NCBI RefSeq assembly: GCF_019455445.1
Contig: NZ_JAHWUS010000003.1
Location: 534,281-598,280, forward strand
DNA from: Pseudaquidulcibacter saccharophilus
GTDB lineage: Bacteria; Pseudomonadota; Alphaproteobacteria; Caulobacterales; Aquidulcibacteraceae
Direction of reading: 5' to 3'
Length of the DNA stretch: 64,000 nucleotides
The translations under genes and the position numbers were made by a program. The notes below the pieces were generated by a model. The model saw only the letters and a list, made by a program, of their open reading frames with translations. It made no database searches and had not been told where the DNA came from. Below, one piece after another: positions 53,064 through 61,497 of the stretch. Position 1 is the stretch's first letter. Every line of letters starts with the position of its first letter.

Positions 53064-54431
53064 ATGGCATCTGCCGCAGAACAATTAGCCGCAAATTTAA
53101 ATTTTAATTCATTTGCAAAAGCAAAAGATTTGCAAGCGCGTATCTGGTTCACACTGGGCGCGCTTTTGGTTTATCGTCTTGGTACATTCCTGCCTATGCC
53201 AGGGATTGATATCGGTGCGTTTGAACAAGCATTCAACACTGCTAAAGGCGGTATTTTGGGAATGTTTGACACATTCTCTGGTGGTGCGGTTCGCCGTCTT
53301 GCAATTTTTGCACTAAACGTAATGCCATATATTTCGGCATCGATCGTTATTCAGCTTTTATCATCTTTCCCTGGTCACCTAGAGCAGCTTAAAAAAGATG
53401 GTGAATCTGGTCGTGCGCAAATCAACCAATATACGCGCTATCTTGCGCTTGTTTTGGCGCTATTCCAATCATTTGGTATTGCCAAAGGTCTTGAAGGCTC
53501 ACCTGGTGTAGTTCTTAACCCTGGCATTATTTTCGAAGTTTCTACCATGGTTACTTTGACTGGTGGTACTTTGTTCCTTATGTGGCTTGGTGAACAAATC
53601 ACTTCACGTGGTATTGGTAATGGGGTTTCTTTAATTATCTTTGCCGGTATCGTTGCCGAAATTCCAAAAACAATTTATCGCGCTTTGAGCCTTTCTGAAG
53701 AAGGTTCACTTCCTGTAATTTGGATTTTTGCCATGGTTGCATTGTTGGTTGCGGCGGTATTCTTTATTGTTTTCATCGAACGTTCGCAAAGACGCATTGT
53801 AATTCAATATCCAAAGCGTCAGGTTGGCAATAAAATTTATCAAGGTGATACTTCGTTCTTGCCTTTGAAATTAAACACTTCTGGTGTTATTCCGCCAATT
53901 TTTGCATCTTCATTGCTATTGTTGCCGGCAACTATTCTTGGCTTCCTTGGTAATGGTCCAATTCCAGAGAATGCACCTGAATGGCTTAGAATTGGTAAAG
54001 AAAGCCTAAGTGCACTTGCTGCACAAATGGGGCATGGTAAGCCATTATTCTTGATTCTTTACGCGGCATTGATTGTTTTCTTCACGATTTTCTATACTTC
54101 AATCGTATTTAATACTGAAGAAACTGCTGATAATTTGCGTAAATATGGTGGCTTCCTTCCTGGTATCCGTCCTGGTGCAAAAACTGCGGAATATCTTGAT
54201 AAGGTTTTGACACGTCTGACCGTAATCGGTGCCGTATATTTGGTGATAGTCTGTGTATTCCCTGAAATCATATTCTCGACTTCTGGGGCGCAATTCTATC
54301 TTGGTGGTACTTCAATTCTGATCGTTATTTCGGTTACAATTGATACCGTAAGCCAAATTAACTCGCATATGCTTGCACACCAATACGAAGGCTTAACTAA
54401 AAAGTCTAAGTTGAAGGGCAAACGTAAATAG
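53064..54431 (+). CDS. secY: Preprotein translocase subunit SecY
   Basis: A 455-residue pore subunit of the SecYEG translocon with ten TM helices. FNTAKGGILGMFDTFSGGAV (about 47-66), ALNVMPYISASIVIQLL, GNGVSLIIFAGIVAEIP and RFNT-type loop residues (IVFNTEETADNLRKYGGFLPGIRPG, cited in part) are present. AGAGGG lies 8 bases before the ATG. It follows rplO as in nearly all bacteria and is followed by adk. Confidence 0.98.
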   Translation: MASAAEQLAANLNFNSFAKAKDLQARIWFTLGALLVYRLGTFLPMPGIDIGAFEQAFNTAKGGILGMFDTFSGGAVRRLAIFALNVMPYISASIVIQLLSSFPGHLEQLKKDGESGRAQINQYTRYLALVLALFQSFGIAKGLEGSPGVVLNPGIIFEVSTMVTLTGGTLFLMWLGEQITSRGIGNGVSLIIFAGIVAEIPKTIYRALSLSEEGSLPVIWIFAMVALLVAAVFFIVFIERSQRRIVIQYPKRQVGNKIYQGDTSFLPLKLNTSGVIPPIFASSLLLLPATILGFLGNGPIPENAPEWLRIGKESLSALAAQMGHGKPLFLILYAALIVFFTIFYTSIVFNTEETADNLRKYGGFLPGIRPGAKTAEYLDKVLTRLTVIGAVYLVIVCVFPEIIFSTSGAQFYLGGTSILIVISVTIDTVSQINSHMLAHQYEGLTKKSKLKGKRK

Positions 54432-54440
54432 TTTTAAACA

Positions 54441-54470
54441 CCCAAATTCAGCAATTATTCTGAATTGGGG
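54441..54470 (+). promoter_or_regulatory. Hairpin overlapping the adk ribosome-binding region
   Basis: CCCAAATTCAG (54441-54451) pairs with CTGAATTGGGG (54460-54470) with one bulge. The 3' arm runs into GGGGAGGGG, the adk ribosome-binding site. It could tune adk translation or protect the mRNA end. Confidence 0.4.
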
Positions 54471-54481
54471 GAGGGGTTGTT

Positions 54482-55039
54482 ATGAACTTAATTCTATTTG
54501 GACCGCCTGCAGCTGGTAAAGGCACGCAAGCAAAAAAACTTGTTGCCGAGCGTGGGTTTATTCAGCTTTCAACTGGCGACATGCTTCGTGCAGCGCGTGC
54601 ATCTGGCTCAGAACTAGGTAAAACCGTTGCAGGTATTATGGATGCCGGTGGTTTGGTAACCGATGAGATTGTTATTTCATTGATTTCTGAACAACTAGAA
54701 GCAAACGAAGGGGCTAGCTTTATTTTTGATGGTTTCCCAAGAACTGTCGCACAAGCAGAGGCTTTGGATAAATTGCTTGCCGCAAAAGGTCAGCAAATTG
54801 ATAAAGTAATCCGTTTGGTTGTTGACGATAAAGCATTGTTAGCACGCGTTACAATTCGCTTTGAAGAGCAGGGCAGGGCTGATGATAACCCTGAAACCTT
54901 CTCTAAGCGTTTGGATGCCTATAATTCGCAAACAGCGCCTTTGCTGCCTTATTATGGTGAAAAAGGCATTATCAGCGAAGTTGATGGCATGGCGTCAATT
55001 GATGCTGTTGCTGCGGCAATTGATGCGGCATTGGCATAA
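54482..55039 (+). CDS. adk: Adenylate kinase
   Basis: A 185-residue cytoplasmic enzyme that interconverts ATP + AMP and 2 ADP. The P-loop GPPAAGKGTQAKKL (about 6-19), the AMP site LSTGDMLRAA, the FDGFPRT motif (about 83-89) and RADDNPETFSKRLDAY are present. The short LID domain lacks zinc-binding cysteines, as usual in alphaproteobacteria. Its place after secY is conserved, but rpsM-rpsK-rpoA-rplQ, which normally follow, are missing here. Confidence 0.97.
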   Translation: MNLILFGPPAAGKGTQAKKLVAERGFIQLSTGDMLRAARASGSELGKTVAGIMDAGGLVTDEIVISLISEQLEANEGASFIFDGFPRTVAQAEALDKLLAAKGQQIDKVIRLVVDDKALLARVTIRFEEQGRADDNPETFSKRLDAYNSQTAPLLPYYGEKGIISEVDGMASIDAVAAAIDAALA

Positions 55040-55063
55040 TAGATTTTCAAAGTTATTTATTTT

Positions 55064-55094
55064 AAAGGGCTGGCGTGTATCACGTCAGCCCTTT
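55064..55094. terminator. Bidirectional terminator after adk, overlapping the GNAT stop codon
   Basis: AAAGGGCTGGCGTG and CACGTCAGCCCTTT form a 14-bp stem (one G-T) with loop TAT; T-runs flank both sides. The stop codon of the convergent gene (55085-55087) lies within the stem. Confidence 0.85.
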
Positions 55095-56215
55095 TTAAAT
55101 GGTAATTTATCATTTAATTCCGGTATTATGGCATCAATCTCTCTTGTTTCGTGTGCAAGAAAATCACCGACCGCATGCCTGAAAGACTCATTAACAATAT
55201 AATGCCCGGAGTAGGTTTTATGTGGGCGATAGCCGCGACTTATTTTATGTTCGCCCTGTGTGCCGGCCTCAACCTTGCGGATATTGTTACGAATCGCGAA
55301 ATCAATTGCCTGATAATAGCAAGTTTCAAAGTGTAAGAATGGCAAATCAATATTACAGCCCCATTGGCGACCATATAAAGTATCACCGGAATAGAAATTT
55401 ATTGCGCCGGAAACATATTCATCATTAATTTTTCCAAAAATTAAAACCATTGTATCGGCCATGGTTTCCTTGATTCTTGAGAAAAACGCGCGTGTTAGAT
55501 AGGGGATGCCACGGCCCCATTTGCGCTCATATGTGTCGGCAATAAATGTATAAAGCGTATCAAGGTGTGATTCTGTTATATCGTTCCCTTGTATTGTCTG
55601 AAATTGGACTTTATCGGCAACTTCACGCCGCTCGCGCTTCATTGTTTTACGCCTTGATGCAGTTGTTGTGGCAAGGAAATCATCAAAAGAATTAAAACCA
55701 TCATTTAGCCACCAATATTGTAAATCTTGTCGCACCATGAAACCATTGTTTTTAATGAGTTCAATATCTTGGCTATTTGCAAAATTTATATGTGCGCTAG
55801 AAATATTATTGGTTTGGCATATTTGCCGTAGTGCGGTTAAAAGAGCTGCTTTAACATTTAAATTATGCGCCAAAAGGCGGCCCCCCACAACGGGCGTAAA
55901 TGGCGATGCAGAAAGTAGTTTAGGGTAATAACGCCCGCCGGCATCCTCATATGCCTTGGCCCAGCCTTGATCAAACACATATTCGCCTTGGGAATGATAT
56001 TTTAAATATAGGGGGACAAGGCCAATGATTTCACCATTTTCAGAAATTGATAAATGGGCAATTTGCCAACCGGTCTCAACACCAACGCATTTTGTGTCTT
56101 CTAATGCTGATAAATACTCAAATGATGTGAAAATGCTGTCACCATTGAGATTATTCCATACAGACCTGTCAATTTCATGAATTGAATTATGAATTTTGCT
56201 TGTAAAATCTGTCAT
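55085..56215 (-). CDS. FemAB-like / DUF482 GNAT-fold acyltransferase
   Basis: A 376-residue soluble protein of the FemAB-like (DUF482, 'peptidoglycan biosynthesis/recognition') family. FTSFEYLSALEDTKCVGVETGWQ near the N-terminus, then VFDQGWAKAYEDAGGRYYPKLL and SPFTPVVGGRLL (about 105-145), and the C-terminal FYSGDTLYGRQWGCN and HFETCYYQAIDFAI with GTQGEHKISRGY are the family blocks. Members are common in alphaproteobacteria; the acyl acceptor is unknown. It runs convergent to adk, with its stop inside their shared terminator. Confidence 0.88.
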   Translation of the reverse strand: MTDFTSKIHNSIHEIDRSVWNNLNGDSIFTSFEYLSALEDTKCVGVETGWQIAHLSISENGEIIGLVPLYLKYHSQGEYVFDQGWAKAYEDAGGRYYPKLLSASPFTPVVGGRLLAHNLNVKAALLTALRQICQTNNISSAHINFANSQDIELIKNNGFMVRQDLQYWWLNDGFNSFDDFLATTTASRRKTMKRERREVADKVQFQTIQGNDITESHLDTLYTFIADTYERKWGRGIPYLTRAFFSRIKETMADTMVLIFGKINDEYVSGAINFYSGDTLYGRQWGCNIDLPFLHFETCYYQAIDFAIRNNIRKVEAGTQGEHKISRGYRPHKTYSGHYIVNESFRHAVGDFLAHETREIDAIIPELNDKLPFKKG

Positions 56216-56288
56216 ATCAAATAAGAAACCGCGTATAATTTGTTGTAAAGATATTGGTCTTTTTATTTTAAAGTAAAGAGTGATAATT

Positions 56289-57233
56289 ATGGGATTACAC
56301 CACCACAGTCATGATAATGATAGTCATGCGCATGGCCATAGCCATTCACACCACAATCATGATGTAAAAGATATTGATTTTGGTAAGGCATTTGCGATTG
56401 GTGCGATTCTAAATATTGGTTTTGTGCTTGTTGAATTTATTGCCGGCGTAATGATTAAGTCGTTGGCATTGATTGCAGATGCCGGACATAATTTATCTGA
56501 TGTAATTGGGTTGATTCTTGCTTGGCTTGCTTTTGTTGCGGCTAAAAAGAAGCCTGAAGGTCAGTTTACCTATGGCTATGGGCATTCAACTATTGTTGCA
56601 TCATTTATAAATTCAATCTTCCTTTATATGGCAAGTGGAATCATTGCGTTTGAGGCAATTAAACGCCTTTTAAATCCGGAACCACAAGAAGGTATGATGA
56701 TGATAATCGTCGCGTCAATTGGCGTGGTAATTAATCTAGTTACGGCATTTTTGTTTGCGGCGGGGCGAAAGCATGATTTGAATATTCGTGCAACATTTCT
56801 TCATATGGTTTATGACGGTCTAGTTTCATTGGGTGTGATAATAGGTGCTTTGATAATTATAATCACCGGATGGCAATGGGTTGACCCTATGCTTGGGCTA
56901 TTGATTGTTGGCGTTATTATTTATGGATCATGGGATGTCTTGAAACAAAGTTTTAAATTATCGCTTGCCGCTGCACCTGATAATATTGAGATTACCAAAG
57001 TTGCGGAAACTATAAAGGCAATAAATGGTGTTGTTGATATTCATGATTTGCATGTTTGGGCGTTATCAACAACGCAAAATGCGCTTTCTGTTCATGTTAT
57101 TGTTGATGACTTGGCAAAAGGACAAGACATTCTTGACGAAATTAATCATGAACTAGGGCATGATTTTGAATTGACGCACAATACCATTCAAATTGAAACT
57201 AATTATAATTGTGGGCTATCAACCCATATTTGA
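56289..57233 (+). CDS. Cation diffusion facilitator (zinc/cobalt/cadmium efflux)
   Basis: A 314-residue CDF-family metal/proton antiporter with six TM helices. The N-terminus is His-rich (HHHSHDNDSHAHGHSHSHH, about 3-21). The metal site residues are in DAGHNLSDVIGL (TM2, about 69-80) and HMVYDGLVSLGV (TM5). The C-terminal cytoplasmic domain has HDLHVWALS. It resembles ZitB/CzcD. I prefer ATG 56289, 8 bases after AAAGAG; a GTG at 56280 is possible. Its 3' end overlaps the convergent gene by 15 bases. Confidence 0.94.
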   Translation: MGLHHHSHDNDSHAHGHSHSHHNHDVKDIDFGKAFAIGAILNIGFVLVEFIAGVMIKSLALIADAGHNLSDVIGLILAWLAFVAAKKKPEGQFTYGYGHSTIVASFINSIFLYMASGIIAFEAIKRLLNPEPQEGMMMIIVASIGVVINLVTAFLFAAGRKHDLNIRATFLHMVYDGLVSLGVIIGALIIIITGWQWVDPMLGLLIVGVIIYGSWDVLKQSFKLSLAAAPDNIEITKVAETIKAINGVVDIHDLHVWALSTTQNALSVHVIVDDLAKGQDILDEINHELGHDFELTHNTIQIETNYNCGLSTHI

Positions 57234-58328
57234 GAATGTTTCAATTTTAAAATCGCGAAGTTTTTCAACATATTCTTCTAGACTAATGAGCGCAACACAA
57301 GGCATTGCGCCGATTAAGTCTAATTTATTATCACATATTTTTTCGGCAAGGATGATTGCAGGAATAGTGGGGATTTGTGGGCCGTCACCATCTTTTGCAA
57401 TAATTGCCCAATTTATAGTTCTGGTATTATCTGAATTATCTTTCCCGCGGATTTGCATAAACATTCCGCCATCGTCGGAACCAAGGAAATTGAAAAAGTC
57501 CGCCATCCAAAGCATTGGTTTTGCAAAATTATCAAGCTTTAGAGGTATCCCTAAACGCACCAACCAAGATAACGCCCAAAGCCCAAGGTGCAGAACACCA
57601 AGTTCAAGGCCCGCACCGAATGCGATTCGTTTAATGCCGTATTTAGGGGGCAATAAATCAAGGTCTGGAATGTCACAATTGGCCATCCACCTGAAACCGA
57701 TTTCAGGGATTTTTTGCAAATAAATATCTTGCCAGCCATAAATCTCATCGCTTGAACCATAGGCAGGCTTTAATTTTTTACCGGCATAGCCAAGTATCCC
57801 TTTGGTAGTTGCAAGGCCGCGTTCCGCCTTTTGCCCTGGTGATATGCCGTATTTAACTTCGTCGATTTGTGAAAAATGACTTCTGAAATGCTCTAGAACA
57901 GCACTAGACAGCGCAGGAACCGTACTTGCGCCGGAAATTGCAATTGTCTTATGTTCTTTAGATATTTCATTAAGTGTATGAAATTGAACAACAAAATCAC
58001 GCCCATCTGCAAGGTCTATATAATTAACATTATTCTCAATACAAATTTGTGCAATCTCGTAATTTTTGCTTTGAAATGGGCCAATCGTATTAATAAGGAC
58101 CTTTGGAGTAAGTTTTTTTAGGTTTTCATCCAAAGAAACTTCGGCGTCAAAAATTGCGGCGTGAATATTTGCATTGGGAAAATCTGCAATAATTGCATTA
58201 ATTATTGAATTTGCTTTGCTTTCAGAGCGCCCAGCTATAATTACTTCATAGCCATCTTTAACAAGAGTGCGTGCAATTCGTTTGCCAAAATTGCCATAGC
58301 CGCCAAGGATAAGAATGGTATTATTCAA
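57219..58328 (-). CDS. Saccharopine dehydrogenase-like NAD(P)-binding oxidoreductase
   Basis: A protein of about 369 residues with an N-terminal Rossmann motif ILGGYGNFGKRIARTL, VIIAGRS, and LINTIGPFQSKNYEIAQICIE...YIDLADG, typical of saccharopine-dehydrogenase-like reductases of unclear substrate. I place the start at TTG 58328, which overlaps the upstream stop by 8 bases; the frame is open to a second TTG at 58364. In many proteobacteria this domain is fused to or adjacent to DUF4166, as here. It is unlikely to be a true lysine-pathway enzyme. Confidence 0.85.
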   Translation of the reverse strand: MNNTILILGGYGNFGKRIARTLVKDGYEVIIAGRSESKANSIINAIIADFPNANIHAAIFDAEVSLDENLKKLTPKVLINTIGPFQSKNYEIAQICIENNVNYIDLADGRDFVVQFHTLNEISKEHKTIAISGASTVPALSSAVLEHFRSHFSQIDEVKYGISPGQKAERGLATTKGILGYAGKKLKPAYGSSDEIYGWQDIYLQKIPEIGFRWMANCDIPDLDLLPPKYGIKRIAFGAGLELGVLHLGLWALSWLVRLGIPLKLDNFAKPMLWMADFFNFLGSDDGGMFMQIRGKDNSDNTRTINWAIIAKDGDGPQIPTIPAIILAEKICDNKLDLIGAMPCVALISLEEYVEKLRDFKIETFSNMG

Positions 58329-58917
58329 TATAAAAAGTTCCCGAATATGAGTAGGTTTTTCCAAATAAGAAGTGTTTTATTTCCATATACATTTCAAAAT
58401 TATTATCATCTATTGCGCGTTCATATGCAAAACCACGTCCGGCAATTAATTCAATTGGGATGCGTATTGGTTTTCCAAATAATTTAATAAAGTAACCGCG
58501 ATGCAACAAGGATACTTGATTGTCCTTGTATTTAAACTCACACCCCCAACCGATTCCACTTTTTGTCCATTCAATAATCATTTTATCGTCTACACGCTCC
58601 ATTGTTGAATAGAATCGGCGTGTTTTATCGGGAAAAGCAAATTCCCGCTCAAAACGGAAATATTCATCGTTTTCACCGCTTTTAAATTTAACTAAGACAT
58701 CAATGTTATCGCCTTTTTTGGCAATTAAAGTTTGGGTCAATGCCAAAAACGGGGCAATTGGTTGTAAAATTGGCGCGATATAAATGTTCATAACGCCTTT
58801 TGTATTTGTAATGTCATTAGAATACGGGCGATTCTGATAATGCTTTTTAAAAATGATTGGCATTTTATCCCAATCGTCGCCAAATACTTTTTCAAAGATA
58901 GGTTGGTTTGCGCCCAT
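58321..58917 (-). CDS. DUF4166 protein
   Basis: A 198-residue protein matching DUF4166. It has FEKVFGDDWDKMPIIFKKHYQN near the N-terminus, VMNIYIAPILQPIAPFLAL (about 42-60) and the core FRFEREFAFPDKTRRFYSTM. It overlaps the saccharopine-dehydrogenase-like gene by 8 bases, so the two are coupled and likely work together, perhaps on a lipid or fatty acid. That role is a guess from the association. Confidence 0.85.
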   Translation of the reverse strand: MGANQPIFEKVFGDDWDKMPIIFKKHYQNRPYSNDITNTKGVMNIYIAPILQPIAPFLALTQTLIAKKGDNIDVLVKFKSGENDEYFRFEREFAFPDKTRRFYSTMERVDDKMIIEWTKSGIGWGCEFKYKDNQVSLLHRGYFIKLFGKPIRIPIELIAGRGFAYERAIDDNNFEMYMEIKHFLFGKTYSYSGTFYIE

Positions 58918-58954
58918 ATTTCAAGAATCACTAAATAATTGTATCGAAAGAATA

Positions 58955-59443
58955 ATGTATATTTTTAAATCAATAGCGCAAATGGATTACCTGACTTTAA
59001 AAACAATTCACGTTATAAGTTCTACGATATTGTTTGGAACCGGTATTGGCTCTGCATTCTATATGTTTATGGCAAACCGTAGAAGGCAAATTGCAGAAAT
59101 GGCATTTGCGGTTAAATTTGTTGTTATTGCCGATTATATATTCACGACACCATCCGTGATTGTACAATTAATTACTGGTCTTTGGATGATGAATATAAAT
59201 GGACTAGATTTTACACAAAGATGGCTTTGGTGGGGGTTGTTTCTATATTTCTTTGCAGGGATATGTTGGCTTCCGGTGGTTTTTATTCAAATTCAAATGG
59301 AAAAACTCTTGCAAAAAGCAACAAGGGAAGGGGTGCTTTCTGAAAAATATTGGAAATTAGATTTTTGGTGGATCTTGTTAGGAAGCCTTGCATTTCCCGC
59401 AATAATTGTTGTTTTTTGGCTTATGGTGAACAAGCCAGCATAA
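58955..59443 (+). CDS. DUF2269 membrane protein
   Basis: A protein of about 162 residues with four TM helices: LKTIHVISSTILFGTGIGSAFYM (about 13-35), a second at about 53-75, GLFLYFFAGICWLPVVFIQIQM, and WWILLGSLAFPAIIVVFWLM at the end. YLTLKTIHVIS is the DUF2269 signature. Start ATG 58955 follows GAAAGAATA; ATG 58982 (MDYLTLK) matches typical family starts but has no site. It is divergent from the DUF4166 gene with only 37 bases between. The three gene families often cluster. Confidence 0.85.
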   Translation: MYIFKSIAQMDYLTLKTIHVISSTILFGTGIGSAFYMFMANRRRQIAEMAFAVKFVVIADYIFTTPSVIVQLITGLWMMNINGLDFTQRWLWWGLFLYFFAGICWLPVVFIQIQMEKLLQKATREGVLSEKYWKLDFWWILLGSLAFPAIIVVFWLMVNKPA

Positions 59444-59548
59444 AAACAGTTGGTTTATCTGTAATTAATCAATTAGTTTTACACAAATAACCGCATTTGG
59501 GACTTGAAACTTAAATCAATGCCCTTTATTTGCACTGCTTCAAATCAT

Positions 59549-59623
59549 TGGGGTGTCGCCAAGCGGTAAGGCACCGGTTTTTGGTACCGGCATTCGGAGG
59601 TTCGAATCCTCCCACCCCAGCCA
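59549..59623 (+). tRNA. tRNA-Gln (anticodon UUG)
   Basis: A 75-base cloverleaf with encoded CCA. The acceptor TGGGGTG pairs with CACCCCA; the D arm is GCCAAGCGGTAAGGC. The anticodon stem CCGGT/ACCGG holds loop TTTTGGT with TTG at positions 34-36, and the T arm is GGAGG-TTCGAAT-CCTCC. Confidence 0.97.
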
Positions 59624-59630
59624 ATAAATG

Positions 59631-59653
59631 CCCGCCCTAGAGGCGGGTTTTTT
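59631..59653 (+). terminator. Terminator of the tRNA-Gln gene
   Basis: CCCGCC and GGCGGG form a stem around CTAGA, followed by six T, 8 bases after the tRNA. Confidence 0.85.
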
Positions 59654-60093
59654 ATTGCCCGAATATATTTTGCGTTTTAATATGATTTTGCAATTATATA
59701 GTTCGAAACGCGGCGAAGTTTATAAATAAAACTAAATATAGATTCTTTTTTTATTTTAAAATAAATATTGATTTTATGCGAAATTGCATTGTTTTTTATG
59801 CAACATTCCTTTGCACGCATGATACACATAAATAAAAGAACAGGTTAGACTGCGTAATAATAAAAAAATAATAAAGAAAAATATGAACGCAAAAAACTTA
59901 ATGTTTACAATGATGAATGTGATGTACGTCGTAAATATTGCTTGAAAATCAGGCGAATTAGAAGAGATGGCTCTATGAATGGTTCGTTCATAATCCGTTC
60001 AGTTTCTGTGCTATTGCTGCAACAATGCACTAAATATAGCTAAAATATGCCTCAAAATGATGTTAAACCACAATGGTATAACAAACAAAAAGG
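59654..60093. other. Gene-free AT-rich stretch upstream of the OmpA gene
   Basis: About 440 bases without a conventional gene. Two very short frames have ribosome-binding-like sequence: 59883-59945 (20 codons, Met-rich, hydrophobic) and 59975-60043 (22 codons). Neither can be called a gene from sequence alone. Confidence 0.4.
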
Positions 60094-60121
60094 TTGACCA
60101 TTTTATACTTTTCGCTATTGA
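60094..60121 (+). promoter_or_regulatory. Probable promoter of the OmpA-family gene
   Basis: TTGACC (60094-60099), 16 bases, TATTGA (60116-60121). Downstream, TATAGCG (60137-60143) and CGCTATA (60161-60167) form a leader hairpin just before AAAGAGGG, which may stabilise this abundant-protein mRNA. Confidence 0.45.
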
Positions 60122-60189
60122 GATAGATGAAACGTTTATAGCGTTTTTTTAAGCGACTTTCGCTATATTACTTAAAGAGGGAAATACCC

Positions 60190-61383
60190 ATGAAAAATTT
60201 ATTGCTTAGCGCGACTGCTTTAATGGCATTTGCTGCTCTACCGTCTGCGGCTTCAGCCCAAGGTTGGTATGCTGGTTTGACCGGTGCTTATTCACTAAAC
60301 GGTGGTGTTGATTTTGATGCACCTGCTAACCCTACTGGCGCTGGCGCATCTCCATACATGATTGGTAATGGTGCTAAAGGTAATGGTGGCTGGGGTGGCG
60401 CAGCTTCTCTAGGCTATGCTTTCGGCAACGGTTTCCGCCTTGAAGGCGAATTGGCAAATGGTTTTGCTGATTTTGACGACAACGGCACTCACTCAACTTT
60501 GGGTTCTGCTCAAACTTGGACTGCTATGTTAAACGGTCTTTATGACTTCAACAAAGACGGCAAAGTTAATCCATTCGTTGGTGCTGGTGTTGGTGCTGCA
60601 AAAGTAAAAGCAAAAGCTTATTCTTATGACCGTACTTCTACTGGTAACGCTGCTCTTTCTAAAGCATCTGCTGTTTCTGTAAACGATGCAGACAACGCTT
60701 TTGCATGGCAATTGATTGCTGGTCTTGGTTTGAAACTTACTGACCAATTGTCAGCTGACATTTCTTATAAATGGTTGAACGTTCCTGATCTTTCATTTGA
60801 AGGTACTGGCCGTTACCGTACGAACGCTACTGGCGGTTCTGCAACTGTTCCTTTGAACGTTTCTGGTTCTGTTGGTGAATCTATGGGTTCTGGCGGCATC
60901 GTTGGTCTAGGTCTTCGTTATGCGTTCGCTGCTCCTGCTGCTCCTGCTGCTCCAGTAGTTGAACCACCACCTCCACCACCAGCTCCTCCAGTTGTTGAGC
61001 AACCTCCTGTGGTTACTCCTCCTCCAGTTGTTGTTTGTGATGGTAAATCATTCGTTGTTTACTTCGACTTCGACAAATACAACCTAACTCCTGAAGCTAC
61101 TTCAGTAATCAGCAACGAAGTTTCTGACATCAAAGCTAAAGGCTGCAACTATAAATCAGCTCTTATCCAAGGTCACACAGATACTTCTGGTTCAGCACGT
61201 TACAACATTGCATTGTCACAAAAACGCGTAACTACCGTTCGTGACGCTCTTGTTGGTCAAGGCGTTCCTGCTGACATCATGACTGGTGAAGCATTCGGTG
61301 AATCTAAACCAGCTGTTGCAACTGGTGACGGCGTTAAAGAGCCTTTGAACCGTCGCGCAGAAGTAACTTTTGACTTCCAATAA
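60190..61383 (+). CDS. OmpA-family outer-membrane protein
   Basis: A 397-residue protein. The signal peptide ends at about residue 23 (SAASAQ). An eight-stranded OmpA-like barrel covers about 24-250 (GWYAGLTGAYSLNGG...GLGLRYAF). A Pro-rich linker (about 253-285, with PPPPPPAPPVV) leads to a periplasmic OmpA/MotB peptidoglycan-binding domain (about 290-397) with YFDFDKYNLTPEA, GHTDTSGSARYNIALSQKR and the final EPLNRRAEVTFD. It anchors the outer membrane to the cell wall. The codon choice is strongly biased towards C/T-ending favoured codons like the ribosomal genes, suggesting high expression. Confidence 0.95.
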   Translation: MKNLLLSATALMAFAALPSAASAQGWYAGLTGAYSLNGGVDFDAPANPTGAGASPYMIGNGAKGNGGWGGAASLGYAFGNGFRLEGELANGFADFDDNGTHSTLGSAQTWTAMLNGLYDFNKDGKVNPFVGAGVGAAKVKAKAYSYDRTSTGNAALSKASAVSVNDADNAFAWQLIAGLGLKLTDQLSADISYKWLNVPDLSFEGTGRYRTNATGGSATVPLNVSGSVGESMGSGGIVGLGLRYAFAAPAAPAAPVVEPPPPPPAPPVVEQPPVVTPPPVVVCDGKSFVVYFDFDKYNLTPEATSVISNEVSDIKAKGCNYKSALIQGHTDTSGSARYNIALSQKRVTTVRDALVGQGVPADIMTGEAFGESKPAVATGDGVKEPLNRRAEVTFDFQ

Positions 61384-61407
61384 GAAGTTCTAAGTTCTGA
61401 AAACAAG

Positions 61408-61437
61408 GACCCGGTGGCAACACCGGGTCTTTTTTTG
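61408..61437 (+). terminator. Rho-independent terminator of the OmpA-family gene
   Basis: GACCCGGTG and CACCGGGTC form a 9-bp stem around GCAA (a stable tetraloop), followed by eight T. Confidence 0.92.
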
Positions 61438-61441
61438 TGTC

Positions 61442-61475
61442 AAGAAAAATCCCCGATTACTTGAACCGGGGATTT
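61442..61475 (-). terminator. Terminator of the M28 peptidase gene
   Basis: AAATCCCCG and CGGGGATTT form a 9-bp stem (61447-61475), followed on the minus strand by TTTCTTG. It lies 23 bases after the peptidase stop. Confidence 0.8.
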
Positions 61476-61497
61476 AACAATGAACTAGATTTATTTA

